In this document: in pieces, positions 17,359 to 24,656 of the stretch | Position numbering within the stretch: position 1 is the stretch's first letter | How the letters are laid out: each line of letters starts with the position of its first letter | From: Fluviicola sp. | Lineage (GTDB): Bacteria; Bacteroidota; Bacteroidia; Flavobacteriales_D; Crocinitomicaceae | Assembly (NCBI RefSeq): GCF_029266855.1 | Contig: NZ_JAQSWB010000003.1 | Coordinates: 186,001-250,000 of the forward strand | Length of the DNA: 64,000 nt | Direction of reading: 5' to 3' | The notes under the pieces: generated by a model | Database searches by the model: none | The model's input: only the letters and a program-made list of their open reading frames with translations | Told to the model about the DNA's origin: nothing | Translations under genes and position numbers: made by a program

Positions 17359-18259
17359 GTTTGCTAAAAATTACGGTTATTAATTGATTGGGCTGAATGC
17401 TGTCTCCTGGAGCCGGTGATTGTTTGAAAGAATCGCCGTTCACGACATCCGTGTTATTTTGATACACGGGGTTCAATCTTAAATTGAGACTTTTCAGTAC
17501 TCTTCGAACAGCTGTTTCGGTTAATCCGCTCAGATCAGGAAGCGTTGCCATTGTGGTTTCTCCACTTTGCGTAGGCGTGATATCAAAAGTGAGTTCACTG
17601 ATGGCATTGCCGTTGATATTGTCTGAATTGGCAATATCCAATAAAGCAGCACTTACGGATTCTCCGTCTCTCTGAATTACTGCTTTCAATTTCAGTGAAA
17701 TATTTGAAAGTTTGAATGCGGAAGATGCAGAAGCTCTTGTTGCGTTCTCTATTTCAGAAACAATATCGGTATACAGTTCATTAATAGGAACGGCAGTTGT
17801 TTCCGGCGTTTCCGGGCATTCACATTCAAAAGGAAAGTAGCTTGCAATAGGCTGAAAATCTTTGAAATTACCTGTAATACCGGTGATAGCGTCTTCTGGA
17901 GCCAGCCAGAGCGCACCGAAATCAAATTCATAGATATCACCGTCATAGACATTAAAGGCGAAAGTACTTGCAATGATCTTCGGAAGTCCGCTTCCAGTAG
18001 GAGGTGCAGCCGGAACAATGATCAACGGCGGGATCTGCTCGCTTCGGAGACGGTCAAAATAAGGAGCTTCTTCCGGAGTGGCAGTATTGATGGATCTTTG
18101 AATATAAAGTCCGCCTTTGGTGATCGTTTCTGCATAAAGTGTGACCCAGGTCTTACTGGAAGATTCGTAATACTTTACCAGAACAGGATAATTATCTGCT
18201 AATGATCCGTCTGAATTGCGAAGTGAAAGTTTGGTTAGGGTATTTTGAAAATCTATCAT
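17351..18259 (-). CDS. Three-part protein with C-terminal PASTA domain (cluster gene 9)
   Basis: The 302-residue protein starts with a beta-rich domain (KLSLRNSDGSLADNYPVLVKYYE, about 1-140) that resembles an Ig/CPD-like fold. A degenerate core segment follows (INELYTDIVSEIENATRAS then SNISLKLKAVIQ, about 158-200), and a PASTA domain ends it (LPDLSGLTETAVRRVLKSLN, SPAPGDSIQPNQLITVIFS, about 237-299). No signal peptide is seen. It overlaps the previous gene by 4 bp and the next by 8 bp, implying coupled translation and fixed stoichiometry. Confidence 0.78.
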   Translation of the reverse strand: MIDFQNTLTKLSLRNSDGSLADNYPVLVKYYESSSKTWVTLYAETITKGGLYIQRSINTATPEEAPYFDRLRSEQIPPLIIVPAAPPTGSGLPKIIASTFAFNVYDGDIYEFDFGALWLAPEDAITGITGNFKDFQPIASYFPFECECPETPETTAVPINELYTDIVSEIENATRASASSAFKLSNISLKLKAVIQRDGESVSAALLDIANSDNINGNAISELTFDITPTQSGETTMATLPDLSGLTETAVRRVLKSLNLRLNPVYQNNTDVVNGDSFKQSPAPGDSIQPNQLITVIFSKHE

Positions 18260-18966
18260 GGCTTACTAATTGCGATTGATGAAAAATGTGTTCCGCTGTT
18301 GGTTACAAAAACAAATGTTTTATCCGTGTCATAATCGGTATTGTCAATTTGAACGGAAACGGTGAATTTCCCGGTGCTGTCAGTGTAACCATCTTTTGCA
18401 CCCAAAAAAACGGGAGGAGTAACAGGAGTGTCGGAATTGAAACCCAGTGAAGTTTGCTCATCAAAGTTAATTTCGATGCGTTGTCCCGCTACAGGTTCAT
18501 TGTTTGCATTGACAACGTTGACTACTAATTGGTATTCAATGATATCCGGATCCTCATCGTTCAGTTCCGCAGAACAATTCAAAAAGATCTGCGGTAAGCC
18601 TTCATTTGGCATTACTGCAACAAATCTTCCCGAAATATTACTGGTGATACTCCCCAGGTTTTTTGATGTTGTTTCGGTACTTCTAAAGGGGGTGAAACGA
18701 ATGGCATTCAGGGCTAAAACCGGTGATGTTGCCGTTCTTCCGGGAATCTCAAGTGTTCCATCAGTTCCACTTGTTTGTGTTGATTCGAATTGCGAAACAA
18801 CTTCCAGGTTAAAATCCAGGTAGGGAAGCTGGTACAGGGTGTTAGGCCGTCCGTATTCGTCATACGGAGGCATACTGCGCAACTGCTGCTGCGCTTCGTT
18901 CAGGCTGTCGGCGATGCTGAGAACTATTTCATGCAAGGCCAGTGAATTATATGCTGATTGACTCAT
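18256..18966 (-). CDS. Core-helix protein with C-terminal Ig-like domain (cluster gene 8)
   Basis: The N-terminal helix LHEIVLSIADSLNEAQQQL (about 11-29) and the strand block YQLPYLDFNLEVVSQFE (about 44-60) correspond to the first two core blocks of the family; the third block is missing. The C-terminal half (from about 128) is a bacterial Ig-like domain of Big-1/invasin type (EYQLVVNVVNANNEPVAGQ, GYTDSTGKFTVSVQI). No signal peptide is present. It begins 1 bp after the coiled-coil gene and overlaps the next gene by 4 bp. Confidence 0.75.
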   Translation of the reverse strand: MSQSAYNSLALHEIVLSIADSLNEAQQQLRSMPPYDEYGRPNTLYQLPYLDFNLEVVSQFESTQTSGTDGTLEIPGRTATSPVLALNAIRFTPFRSTETTSKNLGSITSNISGRFVAVMPNEGLPQIFLNCSAELNDEDPDIIEYQLVVNVVNANNEPVAGQRIEINFDEQTSLGFNSDTPVTPPVFLGAKDGYTDSTGKFTVSVQIDNTDYDTDKTFVFVTNSGTHFSSIAISKP

Positions 18967-18967
18967 T

Positions 18968-20041
18968 TTAAATGTATTTATCTTTTTTACGTTCTTTCAT
19001 TCTCTTTGACCGTTCTTCTTCTTTTCGTTCGGCCTTTTTTTGGGATAAGCGTTCGGCCTTTCGTTTTTCCCGGAGTTCGATTTCCTTTTCGGTCTCTTTC
19101 TGTTCGGATTTTTTAGAAGAGCTATCTTCGCGAACTTTATTTTGTCGGTCTTCCATAGACAATTCTTTTTTCAGGTTATCAGTCAGTTCTTTGATCTCAG
19201 GAACTTTTGATTCCAGGGATTCCAGTGAATCTTTGATGTCTGATTTCACTTTCTGACCGAAGCGTTTTGTTTCTTCCAGTTTTTCCGAAAGTTTTTTCAG
19301 GCTTACTTTTTCCCGGAGCTTTTCTGTTTGGGCTTCACGTTTTTCGTCCCAGTCATCTTTTATCCTGCGAATGCGAGTTGGAATCTCTGCAGCTTTTTTT
19401 ACCTGATCCGGTTTCTTTTGAAACTTCACAAGATCCTTCTGTCCGAAAGAGTCTGATGTTTTTTTGAATTCCCTGATTTTGTCAGGGATCTTCTCTGTCT
19501 TTTTGACTCCTTCGGTTAGCACTTTTTTCTTTCTTTCTATTTCATCTTTCTTTTTCCGTATGAAATCGGTGTCAAACCGTTTTCTCCCGGAACTTTTGTT
19601 TACTGATTTCGGTGCTTTCAGGCTGGTTGAAGGATCTTGTTCCGTTTCTTTTTTCTGAAGCAGGGTTTTTCTTTGGAGAGCGAGCTTTTCTTTCAGACGG
19701 TTCTGATTTTGTTCCCATTTCTCCAATTCCCTGTTCTTTTGTAAGAGCCGCTCTTCGAGTTTTCTTTTCTGAGCGGCTCTGTTTTTTTCTTTCTCACGTT
19801 TACTCTTAAACGATTCGATAGTACCGGTGAACCGAGGATCTTCTTCTACAGGATTATTGGATTGAAGTAAATTGCCCATCTCATTTTCCAAAGACTTCCG
19901 TTCCTTCAACAATTCATCCAATTCCCGGTTTTGCGATGCAATTTCATCGAGGGTTAATTGGATACTACTAAAAGAGTTTTCGCTTCCGTTGTTTGAATCG
20001 GAATCAGTGGTTTTGACGAGTTTTTTCCAGCTTTTTGTCAT
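18968..20041 (-). CDS. Highly charged coiled-coil protein (cluster gene 7)
   Basis: The 357-residue protein is dominated by Lys, Glu and Arg, with long heptad-like runs (QNRELDELLKERKSLENEMG, KRKLEERLLQKNRELEKWEQ) and an extreme basic/acidic tail (KRKAERLSQKKAERKEEERS). There is no hydrophobic segment. Such proteins act as scaffolds, rulers or nucleic-acid-associated rods; none can be assigned. It sits between core-block proteins with gaps of 34 and 1 bp, so it is part of the same transcript. Confidence 0.72.
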   Translation of the reverse strand: MTKSWKKLVKTTDSDSNNGSENSFSSIQLTLDEIASQNRELDELLKERKSLENEMGNLLQSNNPVEEDPRFTGTIESFKSKREKEKNRAAQKRKLEERLLQKNRELEKWEQNQNRLKEKLALQRKTLLQKKETEQDPSTSLKAPKSVNKSSGRKRFDTDFIRKKKDEIERKKKVLTEGVKKTEKIPDKIREFKKTSDSFGQKDLVKFQKKPDQVKKAAEIPTRIRRIKDDWDEKREAQTEKLREKVSLKKLSEKLEETKRFGQKVKSDIKDSLESLESKVPEIKELTDNLKKELSMEDRQNKVREDSSSKKSEQKETEKEIELREKRKAERLSQKKAERKEEERSKRMKERKKDKYI

Positions 20042-20075
20042 AATCTGTGAATAGGGTTGTTATTTAATCTTCGTT

Positions 20076-20633
20076 CTAACCTTCCACTTCTTCTTCAGGT
20101 GGAGGTGGCATTTCGGCCTGAACTCTGGCGATTTCTGTTTCGTCCATCAATTGTTTCAAACGACTTTCAAACATGGCCGGAGCCGGAACCGTTACTAGTT
20201 TGGTACGCATTTCGGAACTTCCGCTTGCTTCATATTGGTATTTCTGGGAATAACTTGCGTTCACAGAGGCTGCAATGACACCAAACGGTGACCAGGCAGC
20301 TCCTCTGATAGAAGATTCAGCACTTACTTCCTCTTCTTTTTTCATCGAAATAGCCAATTTGAGTTCAATGTATGTTTCTACGAACTGGTAAAATGTAGGT
20401 GTGAAACCGAGAGCCAGTAAGCTCACTCCTTCATCGCCTTCTCTGAGTTTGATCAGCGAGGTTTCATCACGTTCCAAGTTTCCCGAATCATTCGTTACAA
20501 ATCCCGCCATTAATTGCGCGATTCTGATAGAAACACGATCGAGAGCATATTGAGCCTCGGCAATCCCTACACCAAGCGTTCGAACCAATTCAGGAAACGG
20601 AGCATTTAATAACTCTCTTCCAACATTTATCAT
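20076..20633 (-). CDS. Minimal core-block protein (cluster gene 6)
   Basis: At 185 residues this is close to a pure version of the core: LLNAPFPELVRTLGVGIAEAQYALD (8-32), LLALGFTPTFYQFVETYIELKLAISM (about 73-98), and SYSQKYQYEASGSSEMRTKL with VTVPAPAMFESRLKQLMDE near the end. The tail EMPPPPEEEVEG is acidic and Pro-rich. It has no signal peptide. It is most similar to cluster gene 5. The order helix, strand block, VxVxAxP-like block recalls the DUF2589 family, whose function is unknown; that link is my inference. Confidence 0.78.
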   Translation of the reverse strand: MINVGRELLNAPFPELVRTLGVGIAEAQYALDRVSIRIAQLMAGFVTNDSGNLERDETSLIKLREGDEGVSLLALGFTPTFYQFVETYIELKLAISMKKEEEVSAESSIRGAAWSPFGVIAASVNASYSQKYQYEASGSSEMRTKLVTVPAPAMFESRLKQLMDETEIARVQAEMPPPPEEEVEG

Positions 20634-20691
20634 AAGCTTATTGATTAAGGGTTAATAGAGCAGCTGCCACTGTGACAGCTGCCCGGGTTAA

Positions 20692-21558
20692 TTATGCCGT
20701 CGGTTGTGGTGGAGTGTTGTTAAACTCTTCCTCCATCAAGCGCTGAATACGTTGTTCCAGAACTGCAGGAGCAGGAATCGGCACCAATTTGGTGCGAAGC
20801 AAACTGGATCCTTCAGCTGAGTAACTGTACTTCTGAGCGTAGCTGGCGTTCACCTGCGTGGTTTGAACGGATCGTCCGAATTTGATTCTTCCCAACCCAA
20901 ATCCAATGCGAGCTGCACTTGATCTTAAGTTGTTGTTTACTGCGGTGTTGGTAGATCCTTCTTGTGTGTAACGGATGGAAATTTTCACTTCAATGATCGT
21001 ATCCACGAATTGATAGAAGGTTGGGGTGAAACCACATTCCAACATCGAGATTCTTCTTGGAAGGCTGACTGCCGTAGCAGGATCATTCGTACCGGCAAGA
21101 GCAATCTCCAGGTCCCCATAGGCTACCTGGACAGAGCCTGTTCCGCCTACGGTACCTACATGGTAAAAACCTTGATAATCGATATAAGTATCCTGTGGAA
21201 TTGCTGCTCCAGGAGTAAATCCGGTCGGAACAGTAGTGGTTAACGTTGGTTTGTAACTGCTACCCAATACTCCACGAATCTCTGCTTTTTGCTGAATGTT
21301 GGATGTAGAATTGTGACGAGCAATCGCTTCACCTTTTGTGATGCTTTCCGTTCCGAAATACACACGGCTGTCCTGGAAAGTAACGTTCCCTGCTTCATCC
21401 GTAACGGTTGTTAAGCCGCCCATCATTTCGGCTACATCGATAGAGTTCTGATCCAGAACGATTTGTGCTTCTGCAATTGCAAAAGCCATTTGGCGAATCA
21501 TGTCGCCCATAGGCACGTCAAGAAGTTCCTGACCAATGCGTGGTTTGTTGTTAAACAT
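20692..21558 (-). CDS. Core-block protein with internal insertion (cluster gene 5)
   Basis: The first block is LLDVPMGDMIRQMAFAIAEAQ (12-32). About 120 residues are inserted (TTVTDEAGNVTFQDSRVYFG, then a DTYIDYQGFYHVGTVGGTGS stretch) before the second block CGFTPTFYQFVDTIIEVKISI. The third block is SYAQKYSYSAEGSSLLRTKL followed by VPIPAPAVLEQRIQRLMEE. Compared with gene 6 the core is clearly paralogous and the insertion is a beta-rich module of unknown type. No export signal is seen. Gaps to neighbours are 25 and 58 bp. Confidence 0.78.
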   Translation of the reverse strand: MFNNKPRIGQELLDVPMGDMIRQMAFAIAEAQIVLDQNSIDVAEMMGGLTTVTDEAGNVTFQDSRVYFGTESITKGEAIARHNSTSNIQQKAEIRGVLGSSYKPTLTTTVPTGFTPGAAIPQDTYIDYQGFYHVGTVGGTGSVQVAYGDLEIALAGTNDPATAVSLPRRISMLECGFTPTFYQFVDTIIEVKISIRYTQEGSTNTAVNNNLRSSAARIGFGLGRIKFGRSVQTTQVNASYAQKYSYSAEGSSLLRTKLVPIPAPAVLEQRIQRLMEEEFNNTPPQPTA

Positions 21559-21583
21559 ACTTTGTTGTTTTTGTGATTAATGA

Positions 21584-22045
21584 TTACGTTGTTGTGTTTC
21601 CTTCTGAGCTTAAATTTTTCAGAAGTGTAACTAGGTTTTCGGGTGGAGGCAGTGAAACCATGCGGGCTGCAATACTCGAAGAGGCCGAAGCCGATTGATC
21701 GAATTTACGTGCGTAGCCTGCACTTACGGTAGTTGAAACTACCTTTGTTTCAACTGAAACCACACCATTGACATCGAAAGCAGTCGATTCTGACATAGCG
21801 AAGTCCATTTTTGCATCAAAACTTGCTTCCGTAAAAGCGTAGAAACTGGGAACGAAACCTAGATTTAACAGGCTTACTTGTTTTCCTCCGATTTCCACGG
21901 TGCTGGAAGCGATCTCCTTGAGCATTTTGATAGAATTGCCGTCTAAAGCTGCTTGCGCTGTTGCTATTGAAAGTCCCATGTTTTCGATCATGGATGAAAG
22001 CGGGGAGTTCGTTAGCGTACTTGTAATTGTTTCAATTGCTGCCAT
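21584..22045 (-). CDS. Minimal core-block protein (cluster gene 4)
   Basis: At 153 residues this is the smallest family member. Blocks: NSPLSSMIENMGLSIATAQAALDG (12-36), LLNLGFVPSFYAFTEASFDAKMDFAM (about 58-84), and AGYARKFDQSASASSSIAAR then MVSLPPPENLVTLLKNL. It is nearly free of extra modules, so it is the best template for defining the core. It starts 24 bp after the OmpA-containing gene and shares with it the variant third block (AR[ML]VSLPxP). Confidence 0.78.
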   Translation of the reverse strand: MAAIETITSTLTNSPLSSMIENMGLSIATAQAALDGNSIKMLKEIASSTVEIGGKQVSLLNLGFVPSFYAFTEASFDAKMDFAMSESTAFDVNGVVSVETKVVSTTVSAGYARKFDQSASASSSIAARMVSLPPPENLVTLLKNLSSEGNTTT

Positions 22046-22069
22046 TTACTAGAAGTTAATAGGTGAATA

Positions 22070-23923
22070 TTATTCTTCCGTAGAGCTTCCGTATTTTCTA
22101 TCCAGAAAAGCACGGAACGCATCTGGTGCAGGAAGTGAAACCAATCTTGCTGACATGGAGGAGTTTCCTTCCATAGACATTTCAAACTGGCGCGACATTC
22201 TGAAATCCACACTTGCTCCGAAAGCGAATGACTTACTTTGAGTAGTGTTACTTGAGCTTTCGCTTTCTGTAGCACTTTCACTCTTGGTTTTCGCCCACAA
22301 GTAGGAACTTTGGTTTTCGCTTCCTTCGATTCCGCTTTCAGAGTTTTCTTCAATGGTAATCTCTTCTGCCGCATTGGAAAGCAAATGCAATTTGACAATT
22401 GCTTCGTTGTCCAGGGAGTAATGAAATCCTTCTGTCGTTTCTTCGTGCTTGTGGTTAGTCAATTTAATCTTTGCAGAATTCCAGATTTCCGTAAAATCGG
22501 AATTGGTAGCTACCAGACTAATTGAACCGTATTGAACATCCAATGAAGTAAATACACCACCTGGTGCCGTAGAGTCATCCGCATAAACGAATTTATTAAC
22601 TCCGGTAGTTGGTGTTGCTTCTTTTTTCACATTACCACCGATAACGATCAGATAATCTGCATCCAATTCGATAGTAGCATTACGTTGCAGCAAATTACTT
22701 GGACCTGCAGTATTGGTAATCGCACCAATTTCTACATTGACCGGAGCTGAAGATCCGAAGATATGGTTGCATAGCTTTTCAGCACGTCTTTTAGCCAAAC
22801 TTCTGTTTTTCGGATTGTCTCCACCTTTCGGATCTGTCATTCCTGTAATGGTAATTGACGCACCAGAATCGTGGCTTTGGATCAAGCGAAGTACTTTATG
22901 GATCAGTTTATGCTCCGGGTAGTTCTGATTATCGACAGCAGTGGTAGGAGCTTCATACGGAGTATTGTAATCCAGGACACTTGTTTCTGCGGGTAGTTTC
23001 AGATCTTCATTATACGTAATCTTATCGCTGTTGTACGGGAAGTAAAACTTACTTGAAATTTTCATCCAGCCTGTTCCATCATGCATGTGTAAAGTTCCAC
23101 CTTTCGTCAAAGCATAAACAGCAGCTCCGGCTCCGGCTCCTGTAACAGCATTGTTTAACAATGTGTTATCAAAGGCAGTAGGCAAATTGAAAGGGGTAGC
23201 AGCCGTTGGTGTTGGACCATCAAGATCAATGGAAATGGTAGGTGCGTTAAAGTCTGTAATCTTTAATACTCCGACACCCTTCGCTGTTCCTCCAAAATGT
23301 AAACTTGGTTCAATTCGAATGAATCCTCCGTCTATCCAGACATCCACCCCGCGGCTTTTATTTTCGGTAAGCGTTCTGGACTGGATTTCTTCATACACCT
23401 GGTCAACGGATGCTTCGGTTTGGATTTTGTGTTTGAAATCCTCCAAACGGCTTTTTGAATCAAGGTACTCACTTTGGCTGACGAATTTGTTGTTGATCTT
23501 GATTGCCTTTTTTTCTTTTGCGCGAAAGTTCAATTGTCGAACAGATTTGTATTCTTCGGAAGTTTCCGAATAACTGTTTGAACTCAGGAACGTTCGGCTG
23601 GCTGAGGTGTATCCTTTTTGGTTGGCCAATTGGACATCGAGTCCAAATCCGAATTCCAACGCTTCTTTCAGACCCATTCTCAAGTTGATACTGGCACTGA
23701 TGTCCGCATATTGGAATGCGTAAAAGACAGGAGCGAATCCTAAAGACAACAAGGATTCACCGTCGATGTTGGTTTCTGCCAATTTAATAGCCTGGGCTAT
23801 CGAATTGTCATCTAGTTTCTGTTGAGCTTCTGCAATTCCCATTGCAAGGTTTGTAAAGATGTCGCTGACATCGACCTGCTGAAGAATGGAAGCCCCTTCA
23901 CTGAATTTGGTTAAATCACTCAT
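22070..23923 (-). CDS. Core-block protein with embedded OmpA-like domain (cluster gene 3)
   Basis: The 617-residue protein has the first block DIFTNLAMGIAEAQQKLDDNSI (about 21-42), the second LLSLGFAPVFYAFQYADISAS (58-78), and the third at the far end (DFRMSRQFEMSMEGNSS, ARLVSLPAPDAFRAFLD, about 573-608). Between lies some 480 residues, including a beta-rich region with DGTGWMKISS and an OmpA-like domain at about 290-420: KFYFPYNSDKI, then TGMTDPKGG and NRSLAKRRAEKL. Asp364 and Arg379/380 correspond to the residues that bind diaminopimelate in OmpA. There is no signal peptide, unlike normal OmpA-domain proteins. Confidence 0.8.
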   Translation of the reverse strand: MSDLTKFSEGASILQQVDVSDIFTNLAMGIAEAQQKLDDNSIAQAIKLAETNIDGESLLSLGFAPVFYAFQYADISASINLRMGLKEALEFGFGLDVQLANQKGYTSASRTFLSSNSYSETSEEYKSVRQLNFRAKEKKAIKINNKFVSQSEYLDSKSRLEDFKHKIQTEASVDQVYEEIQSRTLTENKSRGVDVWIDGGFIRIEPSLHFGGTAKGVGVLKITDFNAPTISIDLDGPTPTAATPFNLPTAFDNTLLNNAVTGAGAGAAVYALTKGGTLHMHDGTGWMKISSKFYFPYNSDKITYNEDLKLPAETSVLDYNTPYEAPTTAVDNQNYPEHKLIHKVLRLIQSHDSGASITITGMTDPKGGDNPKNRSLAKRRAEKLCNHIFGSSAPVNVEIGAITNTAGPSNLLQRNATIELDADYLIVIGGNVKKEATPTTGVNKFVYADDSTAPGGVFTSLDVQYGSISLVATNSDFTEIWNSAKIKLTNHKHEETTEGFHYSLDNEAIVKLHLLSNAAEEITIEENSESGIEGSENQSSYLWAKTKSESATESESSSNTTQSKSFAFGASVDFRMSRQFEMSMEGNSSMSARLVSLPAPDAFRAFLDRKYGSSTEE

Positions 23924-23974
23924 AAATTAATTGTTTTTAATGTTTTACGAAATGCAGGTGAATCGCTCTTGCCT

Positions 23975-23989
23975 GCCAAAATTTTTGGC
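23975..23989. repeat. Short palindrome in the gap between cluster genes 2 and 3
   Basis: GCCAAAATTTTTGGC is a perfect 7-bp inverted repeat about one base. It lies in the only sizeable gap of the cluster (170 bp). I see no TAnnTTTG box there, so an attenuator, processing site or operator are all possible. Confidence 0.4.
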
Positions 23990-24093
23990 GTGACAATCCT
24001 GGCCCGGTTCTTTTCAGGGAGGGAAGAGACAGGTGGATATTCTTAACTTCGCGCGCAGCTAAAACCGCCTGCGATTTCGTATAAACGTTTGTT

Positions 24094-24651
24094 TTAGAAC
24101 GGATTGATCATTTCCGGCAGTTGAACTGCTATTTTTTCGTTGACATTTTCCTTACGAACAGTAAAGTAGTGATGCCTGTTTTGTAAATCACGCACTTTTT
24201 GGTGAGTAATTGCATAACCTCTTCGAAGCCAGTTTAATAGTTCTTTGCTTAAGGGCATATTAAAACCGGTTGCCTCTTTGAGCGCTGAATCGAAAGCTTC
24301 GATCGCCTCTGTTTTTTCATCCAGGTAGATGCACTGGATTCCTTTCCGTTCCCAGAGTGATGCGAGGTTTTTCCTGAACCAATCATCGTTTCGATCGACT
24401 TTTTTTGGTGTCAGGAAATCAATGCTTTTCTCACAAAAAGTGATGATTTCCTGGTGTGCCTCCATCAATTCCAGTGATTCCATTGCACACAAACTGTAAT
24501 GCTGCAGGAAAACTTCTGAATTTTCGGCCGTTTGACACATGCGCATAGCCTCTTTGTAATGGCGTAATGCTTCTTTGTGATCTCCTCTTAAAGCGAGTAC
24601 TTTTCCGTTTTCAGCGATTTGGAGATGGAGGTTAGGTTTGTTTTCGTTCAT
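24094..24651 (-). CDS. TPR-repeat protein (cluster gene 2)
   Basis: The 185-residue protein contains TPR-like helical pairs: NGKVLALRGDHKEALRHYKE (about 14-33) and GIQCIYLDEKTEAIEAFDSA (about 104-123), with further helices between. It is soluble with no signal peptide. TPRs mediate protein-protein contacts, so it may be an assembly factor or chaperone for the cluster. It starts 5 bp after the first gene and is followed by a 170-bp gap. Confidence 0.78.
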   Translation of the reverse strand: MNENKPNLHLQIAENGKVLALRGDHKEALRHYKEAMRMCQTAENSEVFLQHYSLCAMESLELMEAHQEIITFCEKSIDFLTPKKVDRNDDWFRKNLASLWERKGIQCIYLDEKTEAIEAFDSALKEATGFNMPLSKELLNWLRRGYAITHQKVRDLQNRHHYFTVRKENVNEKIAVQLPEMINPF

Positions 24652-24656
24652 AGTGC

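Noticed and set aside
18972-20054. Several plus-strand ORFs (e.g. 19,267-19,467, 19,464-19,658) rich in Phe/Ser
   Set aside because: They are antisense shadows of the Lys/Glu-rich coiled-coil gene; their odd composition is the complement of that gene's codons and they have no ribosome sites.
23151-23573. 140-residue plus-strand ORF opposite the OmpA-containing gene
   Set aside because: It is antisense to an intact, strongly family-related reading frame and shows no recognisable motif.
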